A stretch of DNA of 64,000 nucleotides, taken from the NCBI RefSeq assembly GCF_000425265.1, contig NZ_AUDC01000011.1, positions 1 to 64,000 of the forward strand, written 5' to 3'. Shown here piece after piece: positions 44,420 to 53,532 of the stretch (the stretch's first letter is position 1; the number at the start of each line of letters is the position of its first letter). Origin of the DNA: Maridesulfovibrio zosterae DSM 11974. Lineage in GTDB: Bacteria; Desulfobacterota; Desulfovibrionia; Desulfovibrionales; Desulfovibrionaceae. Made by a program: the position numbers and the translations under genes. Under the pieces are notes generated by a model, which searched no databases, was not told the DNA's origin, and saw only the letters and a list, made by a program, of their open reading frames with translations.

Positions 44420-46714
44420 CTATTTCACCTTAAATACCCTTGCGCCCTCAGAACTGTCTTCAACATTATAACCAAGCTCCATAAGCTGATCACGCATGCT
44501 GTCTGCGGTGGCAAAATCTTTTTTTACTCTTGCAAGCTCTCGTTGCTCCAAAAGATCTTTGGCCTCTTCCGGTAGGAAAGAAAACGGTACAGGCATGGCT
44601 TCGTGATCAAGAATTCCAATAATTTCATCGACTTCCAAAAGCTGATCCAAGCATAACTTTGCTTCTTTACCGCAAAGCTTCCCAGCACTTAAATGAGAAT
44701 TTATACTTTTTGCAAAACTAAATAGAATCGGCCAGAAACGATGCAGCATAAGATTATCATTTAATGCCTGTGACAATCCGCTTTTAAGAGTAAAAATTTC
44801 TTGATCAATGTCTTCAGACACCTCGCCGAAATCGCCGGAAACAACACTCAATCCTGCTGCCAGATCCTGCAATCTCTGCTGATTCTTTACCCACATAGAA
44901 ACAGCTTGATCACTGCAGACAAGCGGTTTCTTATAAGATGAAGACAGCATCCACATACGTACAGCTATAGGTTGTACGGCTTTCTCAATCAGTTCATCTA
45001 CGCATGGCAAAACAGGACCACCCGGCAGTACGGGCTGAGCCACCATCCATGCCTGCGGTGAAACTCCTGCACCGGCCCAGATAGCTCGAATGTTTTCAAG
45101 GTGTGGAAAACGGTGAATTTCACCTGCTAAGAGCAGACTCACACCGGGCAGACCTTCAAGAGCAGTGACGGCCTGCTGCATAAACCAACTGGGACGAACA
45201 TTGCCCCACTCTGTTTCAATAATATCACCGAGCTTAAGATCCTGCAGAGTAGCCCGCTTAAGCAAAGTAAAATCACGAGGATTTTCCTTAACATAATTAT
45301 CCATATCCACGGTCTTTCCGAGGCTGACTTTATCGATATCCATGTTGGACATCTGTCCGTAACCTTTGTCACGCGAGATATCAAAATATACTGAGCGCAA
45401 CTTTTCGTAAGCCAGACCGTGCGCAAGCAATGTACGGCAAAGCTCAACAGTACGATCGATGGATTCTGAAGAACGTGAAAATTGCATGGATTCACGAACA
45501 CCTAAAAGACGTGCAGCTTTACGTATTGCAGTAGCAGTCTTACTGGCAAATGTATTTCGATCTACTCCTCTTTCCCGTGAAGCAGCCAGAGTCTGATCCT
45601 CCAGATCAGCCAAGCCCACGAGGGCTGAAACTTTAGCTCCTTCACGTTTAAGATGCCGAGCCATCACATCAAGAAGTACTATTCTTCTAAATGCTTCCGG
45701 ATCATAAGGATTGTCAAAAGACGGTCCCATAGTAAAAAGACCTGTTTCAGCTTCGGTAAGAGCCAAAACTTTATCTTCACCTGAACAGTGATCAAAAATC
45801 TTTGGGCCCTTCATAACCTGCGGCCGAAACAATGGAGTGGAAAGATATCTTTCACCTCCGTCAGGAAAAACAGTTACCACCAGCCCTTCATCCAGATCAG
45901 CAGCAACTGCAGCAGCACCGGCCATGGCGGCCCCGGAACTCATCCCCACAAAAACGCCTTCTTCTTTTGCAAGCCTGCGACATGCTTCAAAGGCATCATT
46001 GTCCTGCACCCTGATGACCTGATCCAGCTTATGCTTATCATATATACCTGGAGGATAAGACTCCTGCATATTCTTAAGCCCCTGAATCTTGTGTCCGGGT
46101 TCTGGTTCCACAGCTATGACCTGAATATCTTTATTCAACTCTTTAAGCCGTTTTGTTATTCCCATAACAGTTCCGCTGGTTCCCAGACAAGCGACAACAT
46201 GGGTAACCTGCCCTTCAGTCTGATCCCAGATTTCCTGTCCGGTTCCCTCATAATGAGCCTCGATTGAAGCTTCATTATTGTATTGATCCATAAGCAGATA
46301 TTTTTCAGGTTCTTCACGATATAAACGATAAGCAAGTTCAATCGCTCCATCAGTTGCCAGATGACCGGGGGTGAGCATGATTTCAGCACCATAGGCCCTC
46401 ATAATCATTTTACGCTCTTCTGAAGCAGTCTCCGGCATAATCAGCATCAGTTTGTAGCCTTTTACTGCACATGCCATTGCCAGCCCTATTCCCGTGTTGC
46501 CTGATGTAGCCTCGATAATAATTTTGTCAGGACTAAGCTCGCCGGAAAACTCGGCCTTACGTATCATTGCCCCGGCAGCACGATCTTTGATTGACCCTCC
46601 GGGGTTCATAGATTCCAGCTTAGCCAGAATCTTGACTTTTTTATTAGGATTGAGTCCGCGCATTTCAACCAGAGGAGTACCACCAACTAATTCAAGAATA
46701 TCACTAACAAACAT
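44420..46714 (-). CDS. Cysteine synthase fused to a catalytically degenerate cysteinyl-tRNA synthetase-like domain
   Basis: The protein has 764 residues. Residues 1 to 300 are a PLP-dependent O-acetylserine sulfhydrylase: SIKDR with the PLP lysine (Lys43), SGNTG (71 to 75) and GTSGT (178 to 182). Residues about 320 to 764 follow cysteinyl-tRNA synthetase throughout (RIVLLDVMARHLKREGAKVS, ENPRDFTLLKRATL, RFPHLENIRAIWAG, and the C-terminal KKDFATADSMRDQLMELGYN). The HIGH motif region reads PSFDNPYDPEAF, the KMSKS region PVLPGGPVLPCVDE, and the zinc cysteines are missing. So the second half cannot activate cysteine in the usual way. AAAGGA precedes the ATG. Confidence 0.93.
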   Translation of the reverse strand: MFVSDILELVGGTPLVEMRGLNPNKKVKILAKLESMNPGGSIKDRAAGAMIRKAEFSGELSPDKIIIEATSGNTGIGLAMACAVKGYKLMLIMPETASEERKMIMRAYGAEIMLTPGHLATDGAIELAYRLYREEPEKYLLMDQYNNEASIEAHYEGTGQEIWDQTEGQVTHVVACLGTSGTVMGITKRLKELNKDIQVIAVEPEPGHKIQGLKNMQESYPPGIYDKHKLDQVIRVQDNDAFEACRRLAKEEGVFVGMSSGAAMAGAAAVAADLDEGLVVTVFPDGGERYLSTPLFRPQVMKGPKIFDHCSGEDKVLALTEAETGLFTMGPSFDNPYDPEAFRRIVLLDVMARHLKREGAKVSALVGLADLEDQTLAASRERGVDRNTFASKTATAIRKAARLLGVRESMQFSRSSESIDRTVELCRTLLAHGLAYEKLRSVYFDISRDKGYGQMSNMDIDKVSLGKTVDMDNYVKENPRDFTLLKRATLQDLKLGDIIETEWGNVRPSWFMQQAVTALEGLPGVSLLLAGEIHRFPHLENIRAIWAGAGVSPQAWMVAQPVLPGGPVLPCVDELIEKAVQPIAVRMWMLSSSYKKPLVCSDQAVSMWVKNQQRLQDLAAGLSVVSGDFGEVSEDIDQEIFTLKSGLSQALNDNLMLHRFWPILFSFAKSINSHLSAGKLCGKEAKLCLDQLLEVDEIIGILDHEAMPVPFSFLPEEAKDLLEQRELARVKKDFATADSMRDQLMELGYNVEDSSEGARVFKVK

Positions 46715-46898
46715 TTTATTAATCCTTTCAAGCAGTTAAACATCAAAAATGAATCTTGAACGTCACTTGCGTTTAATCTGGCAACTTTTTTGCAAATAAA
46801 ATACAGAAGATTATCGGCCTGCTTACGTAAACCGGGAAAGAAATAAACCCGGCACATGAATACAGCCTAATAAAAACAGTCTGCCAAGGACGGAAACA

Positions 46899-48662
46899 AT
46901 GTCAGCTTATCCATTTCTTAAAGACAACATCGAAGCACTTGCAACATACAACCCGCCCTTTCATGCCTGGCTGAGCAGTCAGGATATTGACGAAGAGCAA
47001 CTTACCTCTTCGCTCTTCAAAAACAACTGGGGCATTCTCGACTGGAAAATGGAGAATGGCAAGGGCCTTTTCGATTCTCTGATGCCCAATCTCATATATA
47101 AAGACTGGAAAGTCACTGAAAAAGCTGACACAAGCGCGACATTCATCATTGGTTGCAATGTAGGTTACGGACTGAATCATGTTCTCATGAATACCCCGGA
47201 CACCCATAAAGTTATTATTACGGAACCCAATCCGGAACTTTTGCTGGCCTGTCTGGGACAGACTGACTACCGCCCGTTTATGAAGGCTGGAAAACTTCAT
47301 TTTTGCAGTACCGATGAAAACAATTTGATGAATATCATTAAAGATCTGGACCTTCAATTCGTATACGGTAAAATATATTTACGCCTTGATATTGCAAGTC
47401 AGCAGATTGGCCCCGAATACGCACGCTGGGCCGCGACCATCCGTGATAAGATGGAATCTTTCAGTGTTGAAATGACTACTCTGCGCTTGAAGCAGGATGT
47501 TATGGTCGGCAATGAACTCGAAAATTTTTCTAAAACTATTACTGATGGCTCAATCACCCCGCTCAAAGGAGCTGGAAAAGGACTAGGAGCTGTAGTGCTC
47601 GGTGCAGGACCGTCTTTAGCTGAATTCGGACCGGAACTTGCGAAAAATCCGGGTAACGCAATTTATACTACATCGTTGCAGGGACTTCCCGCTGTACATA
47701 AAGCAGGAATAAAACCTCATTTCTGCGTCGGGATTGACTACAGTCCGCATATGATCAGGGTATATGAACAACTGGATAGAGAGTGGGCAAAAGATATTCC
47801 TCTTATCTACTCCACTAAACTGGATAACAAAGTTCTGGAAGCATATCCAGGACCGACCATTCCCATGTGGACTATGGGGGGCCTTGGCACATTTGCTTTA
47901 CATAATCATGAAGAAGTCTTTGACGCAGGTAGTAACGTAAGTGTGACTCTGGCAAGATTTCTAGACTGGTGTGGTTTCAACCATATCCTTTTGGTCGGAC
48001 AGGATTTCGCATGGAAAGGTAAAGTATCACATGCAGACGGTCACCAGAACTCTGGAGCTACTTATAATAAAAACATGATCGTAAATCTTAAAAATGCCGA
48101 TGGTGAAGACATAACCTCAACTCTACAGTACATGACTTCCAAAAGAGAAATGGAAGGAGATATTAAAACTCTAAGCACACCATTTTTCAACCTATACGGC
48201 GGATGTGCTTTAATTGAAGGGGCACGTAATGTTGATATGCAAAAAATTCATATGGAAGGTCTGCTTTCATCTGCTCCCGGAGGAATTGATTACTTCAAAA
48301 CGGCCTTGAACATGTCACGTACTCCAAGAAAATTCCCAATTTTTGAACCAAGAAGCCTAAAGTGGAACAACTCTTTGAAGCACGCAACCAAACGGCTTGA
48401 AAAACTATTCCGCAAATATTCAAAGAATCAGGAAGAAATTCATAAAGCAATGCATGAAGTTTATTTCTTCCTGCGTCAGGACCCACTATATCTGCCATAT
48501 CTATATAATGAAATTCTCGATATGGCAGGTCTTGCAAGAGCAAAATCAAGCTATGCACCAAGGGATCTTCCACGCTTTAAACAAATTATTAAGAAAACCA
48601 TGCAGAAAGTAAGGTACATGGATCGCTGCCTGAGTGTCGCGGATACACGTAAGGCCGCCTGA
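46899..48662 (+). CDS. Maf-like motility-associated (DUF115) glycosylation protein
   Basis: The 587-residue protein has the DUF115 core: AVVLGAGPSLAEFGPELAKN, IYTTSLQGLPAVHKAGIKPH, FCVGIDYSP and LLVGQDFAWKGKVSHADGHQ. The N-terminal region contains TFIIGCNVGYGLNHVL and VIITEPNPELLLACLG. These proteins are found in flagellin glycosylation loci and transfer nonulosonic-type sugars. No other flagellar gene is adjacent, though motAB lies 22 kb away. AAGGAC precedes the ATG. Confidence 0.85.
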   Translation: MSAYPFLKDNIEALATYNPPFHAWLSSQDIDEEQLTSSLFKNNWGILDWKMENGKGLFDSLMPNLIYKDWKVTEKADTSATFIIGCNVGYGLNHVLMNTPDTHKVIITEPNPELLLACLGQTDYRPFMKAGKLHFCSTDENNLMNIIKDLDLQFVYGKIYLRLDIASQQIGPEYARWAATIRDKMESFSVEMTTLRLKQDVMVGNELENFSKTITDGSITPLKGAGKGLGAVVLGAGPSLAEFGPELAKNPGNAIYTTSLQGLPAVHKAGIKPHFCVGIDYSPHMIRVYEQLDREWAKDIPLIYSTKLDNKVLEAYPGPTIPMWTMGGLGTFALHNHEEVFDAGSNVSVTLARFLDWCGFNHILLVGQDFAWKGKVSHADGHQNSGATYNKNMIVNLKNADGEDITSTLQYMTSKREMEGDIKTLSTPFFNLYGGCALIEGARNVDMQKIHMEGLLSSAPGGIDYFKTALNMSRTPRKFPIFEPRSLKWNNSLKHATKRLEKLFRKYSKNQEEIHKAMHEVYFFLRQDPLYLPYLYNEILDMAGLARAKSSYAPRDLPRFKQIIKKTMQKVRYMDRCLSVADTRKAA

Positions 48663-48712
48663 AAAGATGACCAGTAAATCACTTACTGGACAAATTTAAT
48701 CGATTTTTACTG

Positions 48713-48743
48713 AAAATCCCCGTTATATCTGTAGCGGGGATTT
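48713..48743 (+). terminator. Terminator after the Maf-like gene
   Basis: AAAATCCCCG pairs with CGGGGATTTT over a 12-base loop, followed by more T. It lies 50 bp after the stop. Confidence 0.75.
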
Positions 48744-48824
48744 TTAAATTTTATATCTTTAAAATATTTTCCAAAACAAATACGGACTATTTCACTTGAA
48801 TACATTCTTTGCGGAGTGTAAACC

Positions 48825-49058
48825 GTGCCCATGAGCGAAAACAAACAAGATATGCCATATTTCCTTGAAGACGGAACACTGATAATCCCATTTTCATGTC
48901 CTGATCACAGCTATAAATACTGGAAAAAAGAAGGAAAAAAACTTTCTGAAATCCTGGCTGATCTTGATACAGATAAAGAAACATGGACCAAATTCACAAC
49001 TGACACGCACCCGGACGATGTTCTGACCGAAGAAGAATCAAAAAAAGAAGAGAATTGA
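48825..49058 (+). CDS. Small acidic protein of unknown function
   Basis: The protein has 77 residues and is rich in Asp, Glu and Lys, with one conserved-looking Cys (PFSCPDHSYKYWKKEGKKLS). There is no signal or membrane segment. A GTG at 48825 has GGAG eight bases upstream and is preferred to the ATG at 48831. It overlaps the PAP2 phosphatase start by 4 bp, so they are coupled. I do not recognise the family. Confidence 0.75.
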   Translation: MPMSENKQDMPYFLEDGTLIIPFSCPDHSYKYWKKEGKKLSEILADLDTDKETWTKFTTDTHPDDVLTEEESKKEEN

Positions 49059-49687
49059 AATTGACCTCTTTCTTTCATAAGTATCAGGCTTTGTGCCATT
49101 TTTTTATAGGATCACTGCCACTCTTGTTGATTCTTGGAATTATTCAGCTGAATTTTAACAGTGAAGTGGAAGTGGCAATGTGGTTTACAGCGCATGCAAA
49201 AGCCAACCCTGACTTGAAAAGTTTTGCCAGAATTGTAACGGATTGGGGCAATATTGCTTTTTATCCTATTTATCTTTGGTTTTTAATAACCGGAATAATG
49301 CAGCGCAAAAAAAATAAATCCAGATTAAGATTTGCGCTTGTGTTTCTAGCTGTTCAACTGACTGTGAGCCTTTTGCTGGTGCGAATTATGAAAATTTCCA
49401 TCGGTAAACCAAGGCCGGGAGAAGGAACTTTTTTTGATCCCTACTCCACAAGAGGCGGATACCACTCTATGCCCTCCGGGCACACTACTGAAATTTACGG
49501 GGCGTCAGTGCCCCTTATTTTGCGATACCAGCAAATCCTTCTCACGTTAGCTCTCGGTGTATTTGCCGCCGCTGTTGCCTTCAGCCGTATTTACCTCAGC
49601 TGGCACCATCCTAGCGATGTGCTTTGCGGCTGGATGATCGGTTCTGTAGCTGGATTTGCTATTCACCTTTTCTCTAAAGAGGATTGA
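49055..49687 (+). CDS. PAP2-family membrane phosphatase
   Basis: The 210-residue protein has about six membrane helices and the three PAP2 phosphatase motifs in order: KISIGKPRP, MPSGHT and SRIYLSWHHPSDV. Such enzymes dephosphorylate lipid phosphates or undecaprenyl pyrophosphate, or modify lipid A. The start is TTG at 49055, within the stop of the preceding small gene. The next gene begins 4 bp after its stop. The context with an ArnT-like enzyme suggests lipid A or undecaprenyl phosphate metabolism. Confidence 0.88.
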   Translation: MKLTSFFHKYQALCHFFIGSLPLLLILGIIQLNFNSEVEVAMWFTAHAKANPDLKSFARIVTDWGNIAFYPIYLWFLITGIMQRKKNKSRLRFALVFLAVQLTVSLLLVRIMKISIGKPRPGEGTFFDPYSTRGGYHSMPSGHTTEIYGASVPLILRYQQILLTLALGVFAAAVAFSRIYLSWHHPSDVLCGWMIGSVAGFAIHLFSKED

Positions 49688-49691
49688 TACT

Positions 49692-51329
49692 ATGCATTTT
49701 GAAAAAAAATCCCTGATCTGGGATACAATGGAAAAACACCCTTGGATCAGCGTTCTATTCATCATTATCCTGCAATCAATTTTTACCATGGACTATCGGT
49801 CATTGTGGTTTTCCGATGAAGTACGCTACGCGAATGTTTATCATCAGATGAAAGACGCTGGTCACTGGCTGGTTATGTATCTTAACGGCGTTCCATACCC
49901 GGACAAGCCACCTGTATATTTCTGGTTTCTATCCATGCTAGACACTTTTACGCCAGCAGACGGCATTAGTGTTTTCTTTCTGGGATCAGCTGTATCAGCA
50001 GCCATTTTTCTACTCTCAACAGTTGCGCTTGCCCGCACCTTAGGCTGTGGACGTAAAACAAGTCTCGCTACCGGACTGGTTCTACTGACAAATATATTTT
50101 TTGTAGGCATTGCACACTATTCGCGCATGGACCTGCTCTTTGGAAGCTTTATTATCTGGGCCAACATATGCCTGTTTAAAGGATTTCATACCGAAAATTC
50201 TGGAAAATGGTTCATGTCGGCATTTGCCCTGATGGGAATTGCCACTTTAACAAAAGGCCCTCTAGGTCTTGTTTTCCCATTATTGACTGCTATATGTTTT
50301 CTTATTTGGAAACAAAAATTGAAACTTTTCAAAAACAAGAACCTGCTCAAAGGTTTTTTGATTCTACTTGCGATTCTTATTGCCTGGGTTGTCGGAGCGT
50401 TACTTGTTGACGGCACCTCATTTATTCACAATATTTTTTATAAACAGATATATCAGAGAGCTGTAAGCTCATTCCATCACGAAGAACCATTTCAGTACTA
50501 TCTTATAGCTTTTCCTCTGGCATGGCTTCCGTGGACAATGGCTATCTTTGCCATGCCCTTAAGAAAACTGTTTAAAGTTAATCATTGGGTTGAAGTTATA
50601 GGTCAACGTAAAAATACACTTACTGACGGGCGAGACTGGGCATGGATTATGTTTATAAGCGGATTCGTGCTTCTAACCTGTCTGAGCATTAAGGTATTAA
50701 TATATATACTGCCGCTTTTTGCTCCACTTGCAATCCTCACAGCTAAAGGTCTTCTAGGTGAAGGAACAAACGAGCCTGTAATCAACTCCAGACGTCTCTG
50801 GATCGGAGTCGCCGGGGTATATCTACTTTTAGCTATAGCAGCTCCGTTTGCGGAAACGTTCTTTCCATTTGATTTCGCACTCAAAGGTATGTCTTTCACA
50901 GTTCTCATCATGGGACTCGGAGGACTGGCCCTTCTAGCGGTTAAAAACTCCGGTGGAAAAATGGGACTGCTTGTTATGGCTGCGACAATGGTTATCTGGA
51001 TTCAACCTCTGGCTTTGCAGACACTGCCTTCACTTGACCAGCTTATGAGTCCCCGCCAAACGGGTGAATTAATGAAAAAATATGTAACTCAAGGCAGTTA
51101 CCCTCTGGCTCATAAAATCTATTCCGGTATTTTTTCTTACTACGCCGGAACAGACATCCATGAAACAAGCGATATGGCTGAAATAGAATCGATCCTCAAA
51201 GAGAAAGATAACGTAATTCTTGTGATGCAGAAAAAATATTATGATCGCTGGGAAAATAAACCAGATGGAATAAAGGTTATCAACGAACAGTTTATTTCAG
51301 ACAGACCGTATGTACTCATAAAAAAATAA
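49692..51329 (+). CDS. ArnT-like membrane glycosyltransferase (GT83/GT39 type)
   Basis: The protein has 545 residues from the ATG at 49692, which has GAGG nine bases upstream. It has about twelve membrane helices. The first periplasmic loop carries LWFSDEVRYANVYHQMKDAG and PYPDKPPVYFW, matching the acidic and Lys-Pro-Pro motifs of ArnT/PMT-type enzymes that use polyprenyl-phosphate sugars. RMDLLFG and TKGPLGLVFPLL follow. It probably adds a sugar to lipid A or another surface acceptor. It is in an operon with the PAP2 phosphatase, and a strong terminator follows. Confidence 0.88.
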   Translation: MHFEKKSLIWDTMEKHPWISVLFIIILQSIFTMDYRSLWFSDEVRYANVYHQMKDAGHWLVMYLNGVPYPDKPPVYFWFLSMLDTFTPADGISVFFLGSAVSAAIFLLSTVALARTLGCGRKTSLATGLVLLTNIFFVGIAHYSRMDLLFGSFIIWANICLFKGFHTENSGKWFMSAFALMGIATLTKGPLGLVFPLLTAICFLIWKQKLKLFKNKNLLKGFLILLAILIAWVVGALLVDGTSFIHNIFYKQIYQRAVSSFHHEEPFQYYLIAFPLAWLPWTMAIFAMPLRKLFKVNHWVEVIGQRKNTLTDGRDWAWIMFISGFVLLTCLSIKVLIYILPLFAPLAILTAKGLLGEGTNEPVINSRRLWIGVAGVYLLLAIAAPFAETFFPFDFALKGMSFTVLIMGLGGLALLAVKNSGGKMGLLVMAATMVIWIQPLALQTLPSLDQLMSPRQTGELMKKYVTQGSYPLAHKIYSGIFSYYAGTDIHETSDMAEIESILKEKDNVILVMQKKYYDRWENKPDGIKVINEQFISDRPYVLIKK

Positions 51330-51352
51330 TTCTAAATAACAGACTTTAAACT

Positions 51353-51384
51353 AAAGACCGTTTCAGATACCTGAAACGGTCTTT
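51353..51384 (+). terminator. Strong terminator after the ArnT-like gene
   Basis: AAAGACCGTTTCAG and CTGAAACGGTCTTT form a perfect 14-bp stem with loop ATAC, then TTT. It lies 23 bp after the stop. Confidence 0.9.
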
Positions 51385-51503
51385 TTTGATTATTGACTGT
51401 TTCTCTTATGCAATTCTCATTTTCAAAAACAACACACCATGGTATAAATAAAACATTATTACTTAAACCTGTTAAATCATAACTAAAGATTCGGGATAAT
51501 AAA

Positions 51504-52724
51504 ATGAGTAAATCAAAAAATATTCTTTTTGTTGACGAAGATAAATCACAGCTTGATACCCTGAACAAAATGATCAGCCCCATGGAAAACCGCTGGAAAA
51601 CAAGCTATGCATGCTCAGCAGATGAAGTCTTAAATGAATTACAGACCCGTCCCTTTGATGTAGTTGCAACTGATTTGAATATAATGGGATATGAAAGTGA
51701 CACTTTATTAAGTGAAATTAAACGACGCCAGCCGGGAGCAATACGATTCATCATTTCAGAATCAATCAGCTCCGAAAATTACCTTCAGTTTGTTAACTAT
51801 GCACATCAATTCATCACCAAACCATGCACATCAGCGGAATTAATTGGACAGATTAAAAAAAGCCTGCGCCTGAAAAATATTTTCCTCAACGAAAGAGCCG
51901 CAAAAGCCATTGCTTCGATTGAAAAACTTCCTTCAATGCCAGATATTTATCACAAACTGGAAAGAGAGTTGAAAAAAGAAGACGTTGTCATCAGTGATAT
52001 AGGTAAACTAATTGGTGAAGACATCAGCATGACTGCTGGTCTCCTCAAGTTAGTAAACTCTCCTTTTTTTGGTCTTTTCTCAAAAGTAACCAGCCCCGAA
52101 AAAGCAGTTACTCTTCTAGGACTGGATACCCTTAAAGGTCTCGTACTAGGTATGCATTTGTTCAACTCAAAAGGGTCTGAAAAAATAGATTTCTCCATCA
52201 AAGAACTGGGTAAGCACTGCCAGTATACAGGACTTCTGGGACGCTCTATCATAAAAGCAGAAGGCGGCAGCAATGATGCTGCTGAGAACACCTTTTTAGC
52301 AGGGTTCATGCATGATATAGGCAAACTGGTTCTTTCCACATCATTTACTGATGAATATGCTACTATTCTATGCATAGTACGCGAAGCAGATATCCCTATT
52401 CAGGAAGCAGAAAAAGACATTTTAGGATTTACTCACGCTGAAGTTGGTGCATATCTACTGGCGATATGGGGCTTTAATGAAGAGGTTGTAGAAGCCGTAT
52501 ACTGTCACCACAATCCATATAAACTAGGCAGTACAGACCTAAGCCCGGCAGTTGCAATTCATGTCGCTAATTCATTTGAACATGAACTGCGCGTAACTAA
52601 TGCAAACTATGCCCCGCACCTGCTAAATGCACAATGGCTTGAACAAAATGGATTCTCAGACAAGATTGTCGGCTGGCTCCAATTATGTGCAGAGCAGATG
52701 GAGGAGGCTATAGGCGTCTCATAA
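51504..52724 (+). CDS. Response regulator with C-terminal HDOD domain
   Basis: The 406-residue protein has a receiver domain at residues 1 to 125 (NILFVDEDKSQLDTL, phospho-Asp in FDVVATDLNIMG, Lys in QFITKPCTS). An HDOD domain follows (IASIEKLPSMPDIYHKLERE, LLKLVNSPFFGLF, FLAGFMHDIGKLVLS, WGFNEEVVEAVYCHHNP). HDOD proteins act in signalling, often through protein contact and not as enzymes. Its sensor kinase is not adjacent. GGGAT precedes the ATG. Downstream, the metal transporter is convergent, with only 4 bp between stops. Confidence 0.9.
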   Translation: MSKSKNILFVDEDKSQLDTLNKMISPMENRWKTSYACSADEVLNELQTRPFDVVATDLNIMGYESDTLLSEIKRRQPGAIRFIISESISSENYLQFVNYAHQFITKPCTSAELIGQIKKSLRLKNIFLNERAAKAIASIEKLPSMPDIYHKLERELKKEDVVISDIGKLIGEDISMTAGLLKLVNSPFFGLFSKVTSPEKAVTLLGLDTLKGLVLGMHLFNSKGSEKIDFSIKELGKHCQYTGLLGRSIIKAEGGSNDAAENTFLAGFMHDIGKLVLSTSFTDEYATILCIVREADIPIQEAEKDILGFTHAEVGAYLLAIWGFNEEVVEAVYCHHNPYKLGSTDLSPAVAIHVANSFEHELRVTNANYAPHLLNAQWLEQNGFSDKIVGWLQLCAEQMEEAIGVS

Positions 52725-52728
52725 TTTG

Positions 52729-53532
52729 TTACACCTTAAACTTTGAAAGCAAAGAAGAAACAGCAAATCCAGCAACGCTTACAGCAATAATTGTTGCTCC
52801 TGATGACAGGTTAAGCTCATAAGAAAGCAGTAGCCCGCTCACGCAGAAAAACATGCTGAGAACAGATGACAAAATCATCATGGTATGCAGGGATGAAGTT
52901 CTGCTTTCAGCTATTTGCGGTGGTATCGTCAAAAGAGCAATTACAAGGATAAGTCCGACAACCCTGATGACCATCACTACGCTGAGCGCAATCAAAGCCA
53001 GCATAAGAAAATAAAGAGGAGTAACAGGTATACCCCTGGCCCGGGCAAATTCCTCATCAAAGGACATAGCCCAGAATCCTTTATAGCAGGTGAATACCAC
53101 CAACAAAACAATTACTGTCAGCCAGCCCATAAGAATAAGATCAGAATGCGGAGTAGCAAGAATTCCTCCGAACAGATAACTCATCAGATCCACATTATAG
53201 CCCGGCGTAATGTCTAGCAGAATAATTCCAAGAGCCATACCAGCAGCCCACATGACTCCGATAAAAGTATCAGCCCTCTCTTTTACTTTTATCGTGACAA
53301 ACGCCATCAGTAAGGCGGAAAAGACTGCAAAGGCAGCTGTAACAGGAAGCATAGGCAGGCCAAGAAAAAAAGCAAGCCCGACTCCGCCATAAGAGGCATG
53401 AGCAATACCTCCGGACAGCAGAACAACTCTGTTCACCACGACCAGAGCACCTATAATGCCGCAGATAATAGATGCAAGAACTCCGGCAATAAGGGCATTC
53501 TGCATAAACTCGAAATGTAAAACATCAATCAT
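52729..53532 (-). CDS. ZnuB-type metal ABC transporter permease
   Basis: The 267-residue protein has about eight membrane helices and the ABC-3 family core (MIDVLHFEFMQNALIAGVLA, VNRVVLLSGGIAHASYGGVG, FLGVMW-type sequence FIGVMWAAGMALGIILLD, VVGLILVIALLTIPPQIAES). It imports zinc or manganese with the ATPase encoded upstream. The ATG at 53532 has AAGGAG six bases upstream; the longer frame to 53601 lies in the ATPase gene. It overlaps that gene by 8 bp. Confidence 0.9.
   Translation of the reverse strand: MIDVLHFEFMQNALIAGVLASIICGIIGALVVVNRVVLLSGGIAHASYGGVGLAFFLGLPMLPVTAAFAVFSALLMAFVTIKVKERADTFIGVMWAAGMALGIILLDITPGYNVDLMSYLFGGILATPHSDLILMGWLTVIVLLVVFTCYKGFWAMSFDEEFARARGIPVTPLYFLMLALIALSVVMVIRVVGLILVIALLTIPPQIAESRTSSLHTMMILSSVLSMFFCVSGLLLSYELNLSSGATIIAVSVAGFAVSSLLSKFKV

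Noticed and set aside
45788-46267. A 159-codon plus-strand frame inside the cysteine synthase fusion
   Set aside because: Antisense to strongly conserved PLP-enzyme sequence, with low-quality composition and no ribosome site.
46715-46898. T-box or other cysteine-sensing leader before the cysteine synthase fusion
   Set aside because: The divergent gap is short, and I saw no T-box-like sequence, specifier or terminator hairpin upstream of the start.
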